Source: Allium sativum
Taxonomy: Eukaryota > Streptophyta > Magnoliopsida > Asparagales > Amaryllidaceae
Assembly (NCBI GenBank): GCA_030737875.1
Contig: CM060909.1
Coordinates: 395,107,565 to 395,171,564, forward strand
DNA: 64,000 nucleotides
Direction of reading: 5' to 3'
The notes under the pieces were generated by a model. It had not been told where the DNA came from. It searched no databases and worked only from the letters and a program-made list of their open reading frames with translations. Of the stretch, positions 24,031 through 35,597 are shown in pieces; the stretch's first letter is position 1, and each line of letters begins with the position of its first letter. Position numbers and translations under genes: made by a program.

Positions 24031-24204
24031 GTGAGTTAATTCTCACACCTTCTGAAATTCTATGATGTGTTAAATTCATATTTAGATATAATTCACCGTT
24101 AATCATAGAATTGGTTGATTGAATGCCTTGGTTGCTTATTGTGTGTTAAACGGTTGATTTAGTTTAGATAATTATTATCATCAAATATATTATCAATTAT
24201 ACAG
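24031..24204 (+). other. Candidate intron in LARD-1 LTR
   Basis: A GTGAGT donor-like site at 24031 ends the GC-richer leader. After 174 AT-rich bases, TTATACAG is followed by GGAAGAACAGGTTGGAGGG. The 3' LTR copy (31259-31432) keeps both sites and the exact length; its donor context is AAG before GTGAGT, closer to consensus. Length, AT bias and site sequences fit a short plant intron. No RNA data are available here. Confidence 0.45.
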
Positions 24205-27200
24205 GGAAGAACAGGTTGGAGGGATCCGACCGGATTCCGCAAATATTTTATATTGTTGTTTATTTTTCCATAGAACCCAAATATGAACTGTTTACCCCAA
24301 ACAACATTACATTCTATTTGAATGTTATTGATTGGATATAGAACATTGAATTGAAACTCAATGCTGTGTGATGTTTTTAATCAAATAAACGGTATTGATT
24401 AAGTATTGGCAGTAAATGATCTGAACGTTGTTGTTAAGACGTTAGTTCGCTATCAGATGAATTGACGTGATATCAATTATAAAATTTATTTTATAACTGA
24501 AGTATAGTTTTAAAACTGATTATGTTTTAAAAATAAAATAAAAATAAAAATAGGGCGATATTTATAAATGTTTTATAAGGATAGTTATAAAATATTTTGC
24601 AAACGTAGAAGCCAGGATTCAACCTATGGGTTAGTGTTTTGAAGATAACTGTTTAAATAAAACAGTTAAACGAGATAACTAGATTAATTATATAAATCTA
24701 ACAAGAGAAATGATCATAATCAGTTTAGTGAATAACTGATGTTTAAGTTGACAAAGTCAACTGTTAATTTGAATCAATAATTAGATTTATCAACCTTCGA
24801 TTAATCTAATAAAAATGGTTTAACGAATAATCATTTGTGTTTTAATATTGTCAATTATCTTTTTAATGATATATATAAAGTTGCTAATCAACCGATAAAT
24901 CATTAATGAGGGATTTATCGTTGATAACATCGATAAGTGATTAGCTGGTATATTTTTAATAAAGTAAACTATTTCACTTCAGTGATAATAGAGTTAACTA
25001 ATTATTATTGTAATTAATAAAAATTAAAGTAATTTACTTCTTATATGAAAGTGAATTAAGAGGTAAACGGGTTTTAAAACGAATCGTGTTAAGAATAATG
25101 TTATACCAAAGGTATAAAACAAGTTATTTAAAATAAATGTGTCATGTTTAAGTCATCGATACTTAATAAATTTAATTATTTACAAGCAAGGGATAAGGAC
25201 AAAGATTTCGTAAGAGATTTGATTATAAAAATTTAAGTTATAATCAGAAGTATAAAAGTCGGGTAAATTAACGCAAATTTTTTAAAGGTTTGTTTTACTT
25301 AATTCTTTAATTAAGTAAATTAAAGTACAAAATGATTTCAAAAGGGAATGATAAATGAATTCCATAAGAAGGTTTGAATTCAAGATTAAGTAAATCGAAG
25401 TGTTGAATTCAAGGTAAATCGAAGAGTAGATTGGTAGGTGAGTACCAAGTTATAAATAGGTTATTGAATTATGTACAGGGCGAAGTTATACTGAAAACTA
25501 ATACGCTGGTGATGAATAAATATTACCTAATAAATGAATCAAGTACCAGCGAGGAGATTGGAAGAAATTCTCAAAACGTAAAAGATAGGTAGAAATAGAT
25601 TTAAATAAGATTTGTGTTTACTCAATTATATAGTGAACAAAGGTAATATGAAGTGTGATTCCAAAAGAGGAAGATTAATGCATTAATGCAAAGTAAGAAC
25701 TTAGTAAATGGGTTTAAAGATAAATCCGAACGATAATGAGATATATTACATGGTTTTAAAGCCAAAGAGTCTACAATAGCTATTTACTTGTATAAAAAGT
25801 AAAAGAGATGTGTTTTGAAAAAAACCATGCCAAATAAAGAAATGGTTATTAAAACCAGGTTACGAATAACATGGTAAAGTGGATTGATAGGAAATTGAAA
25901 TGATAGGTTGAGTGTTTCAAACTTTTATCTATTATGAGATAAGAACGTTGTCGGTTAAGGTCTGAGAGGTAATTAAAATACCCCAACTTGAACGACTTCG
26001 CTATTATCAAGGAATGATATTAGTTCGAAACGATAGGAGTGTTAAATTTGGGTTATTATTTCTACAAGGGAAATGTTGCGACGTCATGGACAAGATAATA
26101 AAACATTAATTAGAGCTGGTTAAGTTTAATAAAACAATGTATATTCAACATTGTTTAACTCAAGTTGGAATTGTGAAATTTATCATTAATATAAGATGAT
26201 TTCGCAAGGCTAAGGGTAATATAAGAAATCGACAAATATATAGTCTTATAGAGAAATGAAATGGAGTTTGGTAAATAAAGATATGTTATTGTTTTCAACA
26301 TAACGAAAACAAATGGGATTTGAGATAGTAGAAATACGAAAATGATTTCTAAGAATCAATGAAATAGACTTGATAAACGAATCTAGATAAAGGATCCGAG
26401 CTGCCAATATACTTAACTGTACGGTGTGAATTGATAATTAAAAACCCAACAATCAATGAATATAATATTAGACCTTTTGACGTGTTGTTTCGAAGAGATC
26501 GGGATGGGGACGACTCAAAACCACTTCGATTCAACGTTACGTACGAAATCCATTGGCAGCAAATGAAGATGGAGCATTGAAGACCATAGATCTTCATGAA
26601 ACGGAGGAACTACTTATAATCTCTGGGTCGCTCCCATAAACGAGATATGACGGTGGTTCTGTCGTGACTGGAATTTACGGATTGCAAGGACTACTCGCTA
26701 CTGATCCTGGGGGTGATTCCTATATAAGGATGTAATAGGAGAGTACCTTCGGTTCATCCTATTCCTGGATGATTGGTATGGACAAATGTCTGACAGAGTA
26801 TTTTCAACAGTCATGTACGTTGATTTTTACAAACAACCAAGTTTGGTGGCAGAGAAATTATCTCGCTTAACACCCAGAGTATATTTGTGGGCATCAATTA
26901 GTGATTTGACGGATTTGACGATGTGGCATTCAAAGTGAATGGTGACCAGATGTTCTGGAAGTTAAACGTGACCTCAAACCTCATCAACTGGGAAAAGACA
27001 GAAATCAGGCTAGGCAACATGGCTAGTTGGGTCATACCCAAGCAGGGTGCATTGTCACCAATCTAGAGAACATTCATATTTGTTACTTCTTTTCAATTCT
27101 GTATCTCCCGAGAATCACGGCAGGCGCGCAATAGAAGCCGTAGGGTGGCAATATATTCGATACACTCAAGTTAAATGAGTGGTCGGTCATGTGTGGCCGG

Positions 27201-27980
27201 GTTGCAAGACGTTCTTGTTGAACCCCAGTGTATAATCCCTCTAGAGTACACTGATCGGAAGGTGCTCCCATACCTTATCAGTTGGAATCCAATCTCCAAT
27301 AAGAGCTCGCGGTTTTCGATTATAAAATAAATATGTAGAGCGTGAGATGCAAGCGTTCTACTAGATGATTATTTATTTGTGATGTTAGACACTATTATAA
27401 TATCACGGAATTTTGATGTATCAAAACTGGTTTGGGTTATAGTATGGTAAAAACCGTCCGTGTTTATGTGTGGGCTGGTCTTACTATTATCCTTTTCTTC
27501 AAAAGGATTTCTAAAGTTAAGCAGGTGTTTATTATGAATTTATCACTGAAAGTATTCCAGACTGACCCGGTGAATTTTGTTTAAATCAAATGTGCTCGGG
27601 TCAGACTGAACATATTTACAGGTTAGGTTTCGATTGGGGTTAAGGAGCTAGAAGCAGGAGGCTTCACCATTAGTTACTCAGAGTTTATTTCCGCTGTGTC
27701 TGATATATGATGTACTCTGATGATTGGTATGTATATATACAATACAGTTTCTTTTTGTATAAATAGATTTGATATGTTATACTTTACTCGTTCCGCTATG
27801 AGATTCTGATGATGTTCTTCTTACTCTTCTATTCTATTAGTTCTATTTTTCCTATCTCATCCTCTAATTTCTTTCTATTAATGTTCTGGGATTTGATTCT
27901 TGGATTTTTGACAAGTAATATGTAGTTATGTATTATTGTCGAAAATTCGAGCGTCGAATTTTTTTTCGGGCCGTTACAGT

Positions 27981-27992
27981 TGGTATCAGAGC
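27981..27992 (+). other. Primer-binding site of LARD-1
   Basis: TGGTATCAGAGC lies two bases after the LTR end GTTACA, identical to the chromovirus PBS. It shows the element could be reverse transcribed from initiator-Met tRNA. Confidence 0.9.
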
Positions 27993-29120
27993 ATATGGTT
28001 TAGTAATAACCTTGGCTCTGTGGCATAACTCAATAGAGATGGGGCTAGTAGTACCTCAGATTGAGTATGAGTGATTATATACTAGAGTGCGTATTTGTAA
28101 TTTTATATAAAATTATTTTAAAACTATTTTGACCCGTGTATTTTATAGAAGTAATTATTTCTTTGAATTAATTTAATATTAACCGACTAATGTTGGTTTG
28201 AATTAGAATTCAGAGTGGATCATAGAATTGAAATGATCTAACCAGATGGAAATTTCAAATATGAAATTTGAAGATAAAAACTTCAATGGGAAGTTTAATT
28301 TGAAATCAAAATGAATTCTAAAGTCAAAAATGAATCAGAATGATTTGGTTTGTTGATTGTGCCTTGTGTGATTGAATATTGATTGGTTGATTGAATTGGA
28401 TTGGTTATTGGAAAGATTAACCAAGCAAGAATTACCTGGATATTGAGATAAAAGATGGACATAAATCTATGAATTTAAATGGGATGTTTGGGCGTTATTG
28501 TTGACTGCATATATATAAATTTGAATATGAATACAAATTTAAACTTGATTGAAACCAATCTGAAATAAAGAAGTCAAACTTATTGGATTTAAAAGTCTAA
28601 TGGCCCTGAATTATGAAGTAAAATTGAACTGATTGGGAAGAAAATCAATTAGTGAATTGAATTGGATCTGAAACTTAACCTAGTTAAGTAGAATTAAATA
28701 ATGTAAGTAAACAGGGACTTAGGAATCGAATGGATAATAATGGAAATCAATCGTATATTAGTCGATTGATATTAATGTATCTTAAACAAAAATGCATGCA
28801 GACCGGTAAGCATCAAGGTTGAATATAATTCAAGTGATTTGGTTATTTGTTATTTGGATATTGGATTGATAAAATCCATCAAATAGGTCAACAAGGATGA
28901 TTGAATGGATTGAAATAAAACTCCAGTATAGTGAGTTAGGAATTATATCGTTATGAAATGAAACAAGATTGTTTTACCCTGTATTTGCTACTGGCATTGT
29001 AAGTGGAAATAAGTGAAGATACTAACAGCTATGGGAATTGGCTGATTATAGAGATTGAAGTACAGAATGGAAGTACAGACGAAGAGCAGTTAGTTGAATT
29101 GCTGCGGAATTGGAATTGAG

Positions 29121-29137
29121 TTGCCCGACAAATAGGT
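29121..29137 (+). promoter_or_regulatory. 17-bp motif shared by LARD interiors
   Basis: TTGCCCGACAAATAGGT occurs here and, reverse-complemented, at 35925-35941 and 43269-43285 in LARD-2. In both families it lies roughly 270-330 bp before the PPT. The flanks are much more diverged, which suggests constraint. Its role is unknown; RNA packaging or dimerisation is one possibility. Confidence 0.5.
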
Positions 29138-29415
29138 GAACCTTAATATATTGTTTGGAGTAGTTGATTATGCCCCTGAGTGGGATGGCCATTTGGTTTT
29201 GGTTTTATTTTAGGGAAGTTGAGGCGCAATGTGGCAGTTGTAGTTGTTGCGAACGAGCCATGCAGAGGAGGTGCTGGCAAAATTTTCGAAAATTTTTAGG
29301 AGTCTGAATTTGTTCTGACGATAATTCAAAATATATTTATTTTAAAATAATTGGGTTTGGAGAATTCTTCTTACCTTGTAATTTCGGGGACGAAATTCTT
29401 TTAAGTGGGGAAGAT

Positions 29416-31752
29416 TGTAACGTCCCAGATTTTCGGTCATTTAAATTAGAATATTTAAATGTGTTATATGTATATTATATTGGAAATATAATATATTTTT
29501 ATCGAATTTATTTGTTTAAAATGAAGTTCGAATATATAAATTAAATATCGATTTCGAATCTGGACAAAACCTTTGAGGCGTAGTTATAATTTAATTTTTA
29601 GAATTTTACTGTAATTTTTAATTGGGAAAATACGCCACTTTTTATTTGGAATATTTTGCACCCTGTACCAGCATTTTAGGGTTTCACAATAAAGGTTAAC
29701 CTACCGGTATTATGATATTTTTGGGATCGTGGGGGGTTGCTGGTCACAACGATATTTTTATTTTCGTCGATAGTCTTCCCTAGATGAACGAAACTTCAAG
29801 AAATGAATACCCTATCAAACCTAACCATATAAAACAAACTAAACGCACATTCACAATCAGCTACAATAAGGTTGCATTTTTCTCAAAACCTTCATAGCTA
29901 AGTAAAGAAGGGTACCTGAGTAATCAAAAGAAAACATCTCTGCATGATTTCCATTGAGAAATCATTTACACTTTGAAATGATAAAATAAGAAGCAGCACA
30001 AAATGTACAGCTAATCAAAGTAGATAGCCTTACCCCGTCATTTCAGATTAATGAACAACATGCGCCTTAACCCTATATCCCATACTTCTAACCTATCACG
30101 TTGTTCCTTACTGCTATTCCTTACTCATTTAGTCTTCACAGACAGGCCAACATTTAATTGAGGTATGGCAGAAGAAAAATATCTCTGCAAATGAAAATAC
30201 TTTGTCCCCTTCTTCGTTTATACATATAAACGCAATATTCTTCTTGGCTCAGACATACAGCCACTATTCTTTTTCCAAATTTAAAACAATATAAATTTAT
30301 ATAGTTTCTAGATCTCCATTCTCCTTCGAAATAGCAAAACACTTCTGAAAAAACAAATTATATTAAAGATCGAATGAAACCGGTTTTCAGTCTCGCATCG
30401 TTTTGAGGGGATCAACCCTGTCGCGATTTACAACAGGGATCGAAAATGGCGGCAGTAGTGTGCAAATGAAGAGAGGTTCTTTGGAGTTTTTTGGCAGTTG
30501 GAGTTCACCCGAGTGCCGTCGCTACAGTAGTCCGGTGAAGGGGCGGCATGTTCTGTGGGTCCGGCGAGGGGTAGTGATGACATGGTGGTTCTCGGTGGTG
30601 TGTAGTTTGCCTGGGAAAGGTCGGCACGTGTAGCTGTGGCAGTGAGGGAAAGTTTGGGGAAAAGTTTTGTGATGTTGCGAAATGTTTGGTGATGTGAGGA
30701 AGAAGAAAAGGGGCAGAGAACTTGCAGTAGTGACATAGGAAGAAGAACTATTGAGAAGAGTTTGAGTGGAAGAGGAGATCGAAGTACGATGTAGGACTGC
30801 ATGCTTGGTGTGGCTTCAGCGTTGAAGAAGTGCGTTCAGCAAACAGTGGAGAGGGAGTCTTCAACTGGATGGTCTCAAAAATACAACATAAAGAAAAAAG
30901 AATATAATATGGAGAGGACTTAAATGAGCAGGTGCATGGGGTGTTACATGCAAGGCAGTTGCATGACAAGTAAGGGAAAGTATATAAGGAGCGTGGGCAG
31001 AAATCAAAGTTTCCGGTTTTGGTTGGAGTCAGTTGGTCGTTGAAGTATGTTTAAGGTTGGAGTCGTGAAAAAGGAAGATGTAGTGGGATCGGGTTTCACG
31101 TATTGAACCTGAAAGTGGAGAAGTGTGTTTTTCCTGAAGCAATGAAACGAACGGAAATATTTAACGAAACAAGGGATGATGAATCGAGTTGACGATGGCA
31201 ATATATGGGCTGGATTGGAATTTTATAAATCAACGCTGAACCATCGGTCAAAATCAAGGTGAGTTAATTCTCACACATTCTGAAATTCTATGATGTGTTA
31301 AATTCATATTTAGATATAATTCACCGTTAATCATAGAATTGGTTGATTGAATGTCTTGGTTGCTTATTGTGTGTTAAACGGTTGATTTAGTTTAGATAAT
31401 TATTATCATCAAATATATTATCGATTATACAGGGAAGAACAGGTTGGAGGGATCCGACCGGATTCCTCAAATATTTTATATTGTTGTTTATTTTTCCATA
31501 GAACCCAAATATGAACTGTTTACCCCAAACAACATTACATTCTGTTCGAATGTTATTGATTGGATATTGAACGTTGAATTGAAATTCAATGTTGTGTGAT
31601 GTTTTTAAAAAAATAAACGGTATTGATTAAGTATTGGCAGTAAATGATCTGAACGCTGTTGTTAAGACGTTAGTTTGCTATCAAATGAATTGACGTGATA
31701 TCAATTATAAAATTTATTTTATAATTGAAGTATAGTTTTAAAACTGATTTCT
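29416..31752 (+). repeat. 3' LTR of LARD-1, truncated
   Basis: Begins TGTAACGTCCC directly after the PPT and matches 22174-24525 of the 5' LTR with a few percent differences, including a short deletion near 29545. After TTTTAAAACTGATTT the match stops and chromovirus LTR sequence begins. About 3.4 kb of the LTR is missing. Confidence 0.85.
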
Positions 31753-31912
31753 TTTTAAAAAATTATATTTTTATCCTTTTATGCTTATATGTAAATTTGT
31801 CAATAATTTATTGTTATGGATCACATTCCTTCTAAATCAAATTCATAATTTTTGGTAAGTAAATTAAAAACTGATATCAATTATAAAAATTTAAAACTGA
31901 TATCAATTATAA
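31753..31912. repeat. Patchwork junction between LARD-1 and chromovirus LTR
   Basis: After the broken 3' LTR come about 105 bp of chromovirus LTR (equivalent to 13520-13625). Then two copies of AAAACTGATATCAATTATAA follow, apparently assembled from LARD-1 sequence at 31699-31747. The same chromovirus LTR segment then starts again at about 31913. Confidence 0.75.
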
Positions 31913-33394
31913 AATTTATATTTTTATCCTTTTATGCTTATATGTAAATTTGTCAACAATTTATTGTTATGGATCACATTCCTTCTAAATCAAATTCATA
32001 ATTTTTGGTAAGTAAATTATACCATTTACATGGTTATGAGCCAAATATGTTAATTAAGTATAATTTCAAGTTTTCCCCAATGTTACCCCCATTGTACGTT
32101 CACAAAATTTCATAAATGTTAGGCTCGACATTTTAGCCTAACTAATAAACTAAAAGGGGAAAAAGAGTAACCTGCAACATTCCAACATCAAACAAAAATA
32201 TGGATCTAACTACAGATGTGTCACATGAACTTGGCATAATATACTTTTAATTATGAACTTGCAAATTAGATCTATGCAACATGAATCATAAAATAATAGT
32301 ATTACATAGAGCTACCAAAATCAAATTAGACATGTAGTGGTGAACTTGCATAGGTTGAATCATGCTAATATTAATCTAACATAAAAGCATGTGGTTCTAA
32401 CATGTAAAGTTGTAGATATAAACATATAGGTTTACATTGTCATGTTTTTTAACCTATAAACTTGCATGTATTCATAACATGATAGCATCACTTTAACTTG
32501 CATAAACATGGCATAATTTCTAAATTGACATACAACATATAGATGTCATTACAAGGTCGTAGATCTAAACATGTAGGCATAATGGATCTAAATAGTTAGG
32601 CATAAACTGCATGACTTAACCTAAAACTTGTATAATATCATCAAACTTACATATGAAACTTTCATAACATCATAGGTTTATTCATCAATTTCCACATGAC
32701 ATGATAGACCACAATAATTCATAGGCATATACGATAGAATGGACATGAATAAACATAAATTAGCATCACATACAACTTGATACAATTTTATTTTTCAATA
32801 CATTACGAACCATATATTTAATTCATTCACATCTGAAAAATTACTATACTTACAAACTAAAAGGAGTTCTTGAGTTCTGGGATCTGTATTCTGAAATTGA
32901 ATTGCTCGCCATTGATGTAGATCGTTGAATTTTCTTAGTTGAATTAGATTAGATTTAATTTTGAAGTAGCTTCAATCTTGCCTTTGAGTTGAAAGAGATG
33001 ACGGCTATTCTAGGTTCACTATTGACGGCATAGCGGCTCTTGGTATGAATATTTGGTGATTTAGGGTTAAGAGTTAGGTTGTTTTTATAGAGTTTTAATT
33101 AATTTAGAATCGTCAAATTAACCCTAGAAATAATCAAGGCCATCCAGTCAAGATAGGATAACACCTCAGCCCTGATGACTCAGCAGGGAGTCAGAAATCG
33201 TCATCCTTTTAGATCTGCCTCGGGGGGGGGGGGGGATGGGGGGACAGGGTAGGTCGACACTAGGGTCGACCTGGCCTGGGCGGGAATTTTCCTTCCCTGC
33301 CCTCTTCTGTGTTTGAATTTGAATTCTTGAAACTTCCGAAGGCCATAACTTCTTCATACGAAGTCCAATTCATGCAAACTCGGACTCTATCTCA
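31913..33394 (-). repeat. Chromovirus LTR fragment
   Basis: Aligns with 13515-15031 of the chromovirus 3' LTR in the same orientation. It keeps the TATA-like box (33082-33089) and the G-run tract (33222-33275) and lacks the last 120 bp of the LTR. At several diagnostic positions it agrees with the 3' LTR (12170-15149) and not with the overlapping part of the 5' LTR (21600-22173), so it is not simply the missing half of that LTR. It ends at CTCTATCTCA, where LARD-2 begins. Confidence 0.82.
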
Positions 33395-33609
33395 TTTTTG
33401 CCTGTATTCTTTGTAGAAAATCTTCGCCACTCGCCCTTTGTAGAAAATCCAATGCCTCGACTCTTTGCAGAAAATCCAACGCCTCGCCTCGACTCTTCTT
33501 TGCCCGTATTCTCACAGAATTGCAAATCGAACGCCTCGACTCTTCTTTGTAGAAAATCTTCGCCACTCGCCCTTTGTCACTTTCTTTGCACATATTCTCT
33601 ACATATGTA

Positions 33610-34265
33610 AAAATCACATTTTTACTTCACTATTCAATATATAAAAATCGAATTTTTACTTTGCTATTCAATATATAAAAATCGAATTTTTACTTTGCTA
33701 TTCAATATATAAAAATCGAATTTTTACTTTGCTATTCAATATATAAAAATCGAATTTTTACTTTGCTATTCAATATATAAAAATAGAATTTTTAATACTT
33801 CTACTATAATAAAAATTATATTTTTAACCTTCTACTATAATAAAAATTATATTTTTATTTCGCTACTTCTATATGAATTTATAAAAATCCGGTCTTTCTT
33901 CTCTATATGAATTTATAAAAATCCGGTCTTTCTTCTCTATATGAATTTATAAAAATTCGGTCTTTCTTCTCTATATGAATTTATAAAAATCCGGTCTTTC
34001 TTCTCTATATGAATTTATAAAAATCCGGTCTTTCTTCTCTATATGAATTTATAAAAATCCGGTCTTTCTTCTCTATATGAATTTATACTTTTAAAACGTT
34101 ATATTATATATAAAAATTATCCTACATACTCACATAAAAAGAATCTTATGTCTTTATATTAATTAAAAATATGAACTTTATATAATAAAAAATATGAACT
34201 TTATATAATTAAAAATATGAACTTTATATAATTAAAAATATGAACTTTATATAATAAAGGAAATC
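33610..34265. repeat. Two 34-bp minisatellites and a 23-bp array in LTR1
   Basis: The first array (33625-33790) has five units with TATAAAAATCGAATTTTTA, each containing a TAAAAAT-cga-ATTTTTA hairpin. The second (33871-34092) has six units with ATGAATTTATAAAAATCCGG plus TCTTTCTTCTCT. A third, shorter array of AATTAAAAATATGAACTTTA-type units ends at 34265. LTR2 has four and seven units of the first two arrays, LTR3 four and four. Confidence 0.9.
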
Positions 34266-34270
34266 AAGTT

Positions 34271-34700
34271 TTATAAAATAAAGAAAATCAGAAAACTTAC
34301 ATTCAATCGAAGAATGGGGTGCGTTTTCCGTTCAGTTGGCCGTGGGAGGGCACGGGGTGGTGCATTGAGGCCTGAGGCGGCGGTGGGGTCCGCAGTTGGT
34401 CGGAGACTGGGCGGTGGCGCGGCTAGGTCTTGCTGGCCTTCGATTTGGGGCGGTTTCCTTTGTAGAGAGGGAGAATAGAGGAGCAAGGGGCGGGAGATCA
34501 TCAGGGCGGCGGCGCCTGAGCTGGAGGGGGGCCGGACCCGCGACGGCGACGCCTGATGAGGCGATGGCTGACCTCGCGCTGGAGCGACGGGGACTAGGGC
34601 ATCGGGTTCCTTTGGTTTTTTATTTATTTTCTAAAGTGAGTGTTGACTGTATCGTGGAGGGAGGGAGAGAGAAAGTAGAAAAGGGGGCCAACCACTTATA
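34271..34700 (-). other. TATA-like box and GC-rich leader of LTR1
   Basis: On the minus strand TTATAAGTGG (34700-34695) is followed by a pyrimidine-rich CTCTCTCCCTCC tract and a GC-rich stretch ending at the GTAAGT donor-like site. A frame of 76 aa starting MISRPLLLYSPSLQ is open here, and longer versions are open in LTR2 and LTR3. Confidence 0.45.
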
Positions 34701-35597
34701 ATTATTATAGTTAATTATTTTAAATTCAAAAAAAATAACTTTTTTTATTCGAACTCGAAATGAGACCCAACGACTGTCGTCCCTAGCTAATTACCCCCAT
34801 TCCGAACACAATGGGATATGCCACCTAAGCCAGTTTGGCCATTTCGATCAGTTTTCGTTAAAATCAAAATATAACTCTATATATTGAATTTGAACGCACA
34901 TTTCAATTTACCGGAGCCACATACTAACTCGAAAAATTCCAGAAAAATTATTTCTAGCTTCGTATTGTCGATACGGTCCTAACAAAGCTAATTTCGTTAA
35001 ATTCTGAGACCGTTTGTAAAATGGCCATTTTCCAGTCGATTAAAATCAACTAAAACTGGTCAAACGCGTTTTCCTTTGCCACGCTCACATATTGATTCGA
35101 AAAATTATGAAATTTGAAACCTAGCAATAACTTTACATCACGGATCCAACAAAAGTGGTTTCATCGAAATCCGAGGTCGTTTGCAAAATTTCCATTTTTA
35201 AGGGCCTGAATTCCACTGCGACTATTCAGAATTTTCAACTGGACATATCTTTTGATTCCCGCTATGAAATTTCGATTCTTCGGATTCGTTGGAAAGATAT
35301 TATCTATTAGATTCTATTATTTTTTGTTTCACTAAAATTCGGTTTATATTGCACCCGGTACATTCATTTGAAGTTTGAAATCGAATTATCGAACTACCGC
35401 GCCATTTTCAATTCCTTTTATAATTTAAAATAAATATTTATATTCTAACGACGATCTATATAATATATACGTTAGAATTATATTCAAAATAAATTTCTCG
35501 TCGATATTATTTAAAATAATCCATTTTAAATAATCAAAATTCACTAAAATTGCCAAAATAAAAATTTTAAACTGGCCCAGATTTCCGGGTTATTACA

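Larger units (their letters stand above)
22174..27978 (+). repeat. 5' LTR of LARD-1 (5,805 bp)
   Basis: Starts TGTAACGTCCC and ends GGGCCGTTACA, so the ends form an inverted repeat of at least seven bases (TGTAACG/CGTTACA). It shares with LTR E a stretch around GAGGCGTAGTTATAATTTAA (22340 and 59335), the post-acceptor ACAGGTTGGAGGGA and a GATGTGGCATTCAAAGTGAA block (26918 and 63877). A GC-rich section lies at about 23150-23960. The remainder is AT-rich and holds no domain I recognise. The 180-aa minus-strand frame in the GC-rich section looks like a by-product of base composition. Confidence 0.88.
27979..29415 (+). other. Non-coding interior of LARD-1
   Basis: This 1,437-bp stretch has no open frame of 60 codons and no gag or pol motif. 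From about 29075 it resembles the LARD-2 interior: AGAGCAG, the TTGCCCGACAAATAGGT motif (29121-29137), a GCAGAGGAGGT...TTTTCGAAAATTT block and AATTTCGGGGACGAAATTC before the PPT TTTTAAGTGGGGAAGAT. The 5' kilobase is AT-rich and unassigned. Confidence 0.75.
22174..31752 (+). mobile_element. LARD-1: non-coding LTR element with 5.8-kb LTR
   Basis: Plus-strand element with a full 5' LTR (22174-27978), PBS (27981-27992), a 1.4-kb interior, a PPT and a 3' LTR that keeps only its first 2.3 kb. The LTR is about four times longer than the interior. No frame encodes gag or pol. This fits the class called LARDs (large retrotransposon derivatives), which depend on enzymes from other elements; the barley Sukkula family is a known example, with a longer interior. 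It sits inside the 5' LTR of the chromovirus and is therefore younger than it. Confidence 0.85.
33395..35597 (-). repeat. LTR1 of LARD-2, left-truncated
   Basis: Matches the right-hand third of LTR2. It contains the start TGTAATAACCCGG (35597), a TATA-like box (34695-34700), the GC-rich leader (34310-34690), a GTAAGT donor-like site (34300) and the 34-bp arrays. The left 205 bp (33395-33600) is a shuffled set of CGCCTCGACTCTTCTTTG and GAAAATCTTCGCCACTCGCC pieces, present once in LTR2 and LTR3. The LTR is cut before its acceptor-like site. Confidence 0.88.

Noticed and set aside
27981..27992. tRNA-Met gene fragment
   Set aside because: Only the 12-nt complement of the tRNA 3' end is present, at the LTR edge. 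It is a primer-binding site, not a tRNA gene.
33610..34092. CRISPR-like array
   Set aside because: Units are contiguous 34-bp tandem repeats without unique spacers, in a plant LTR.
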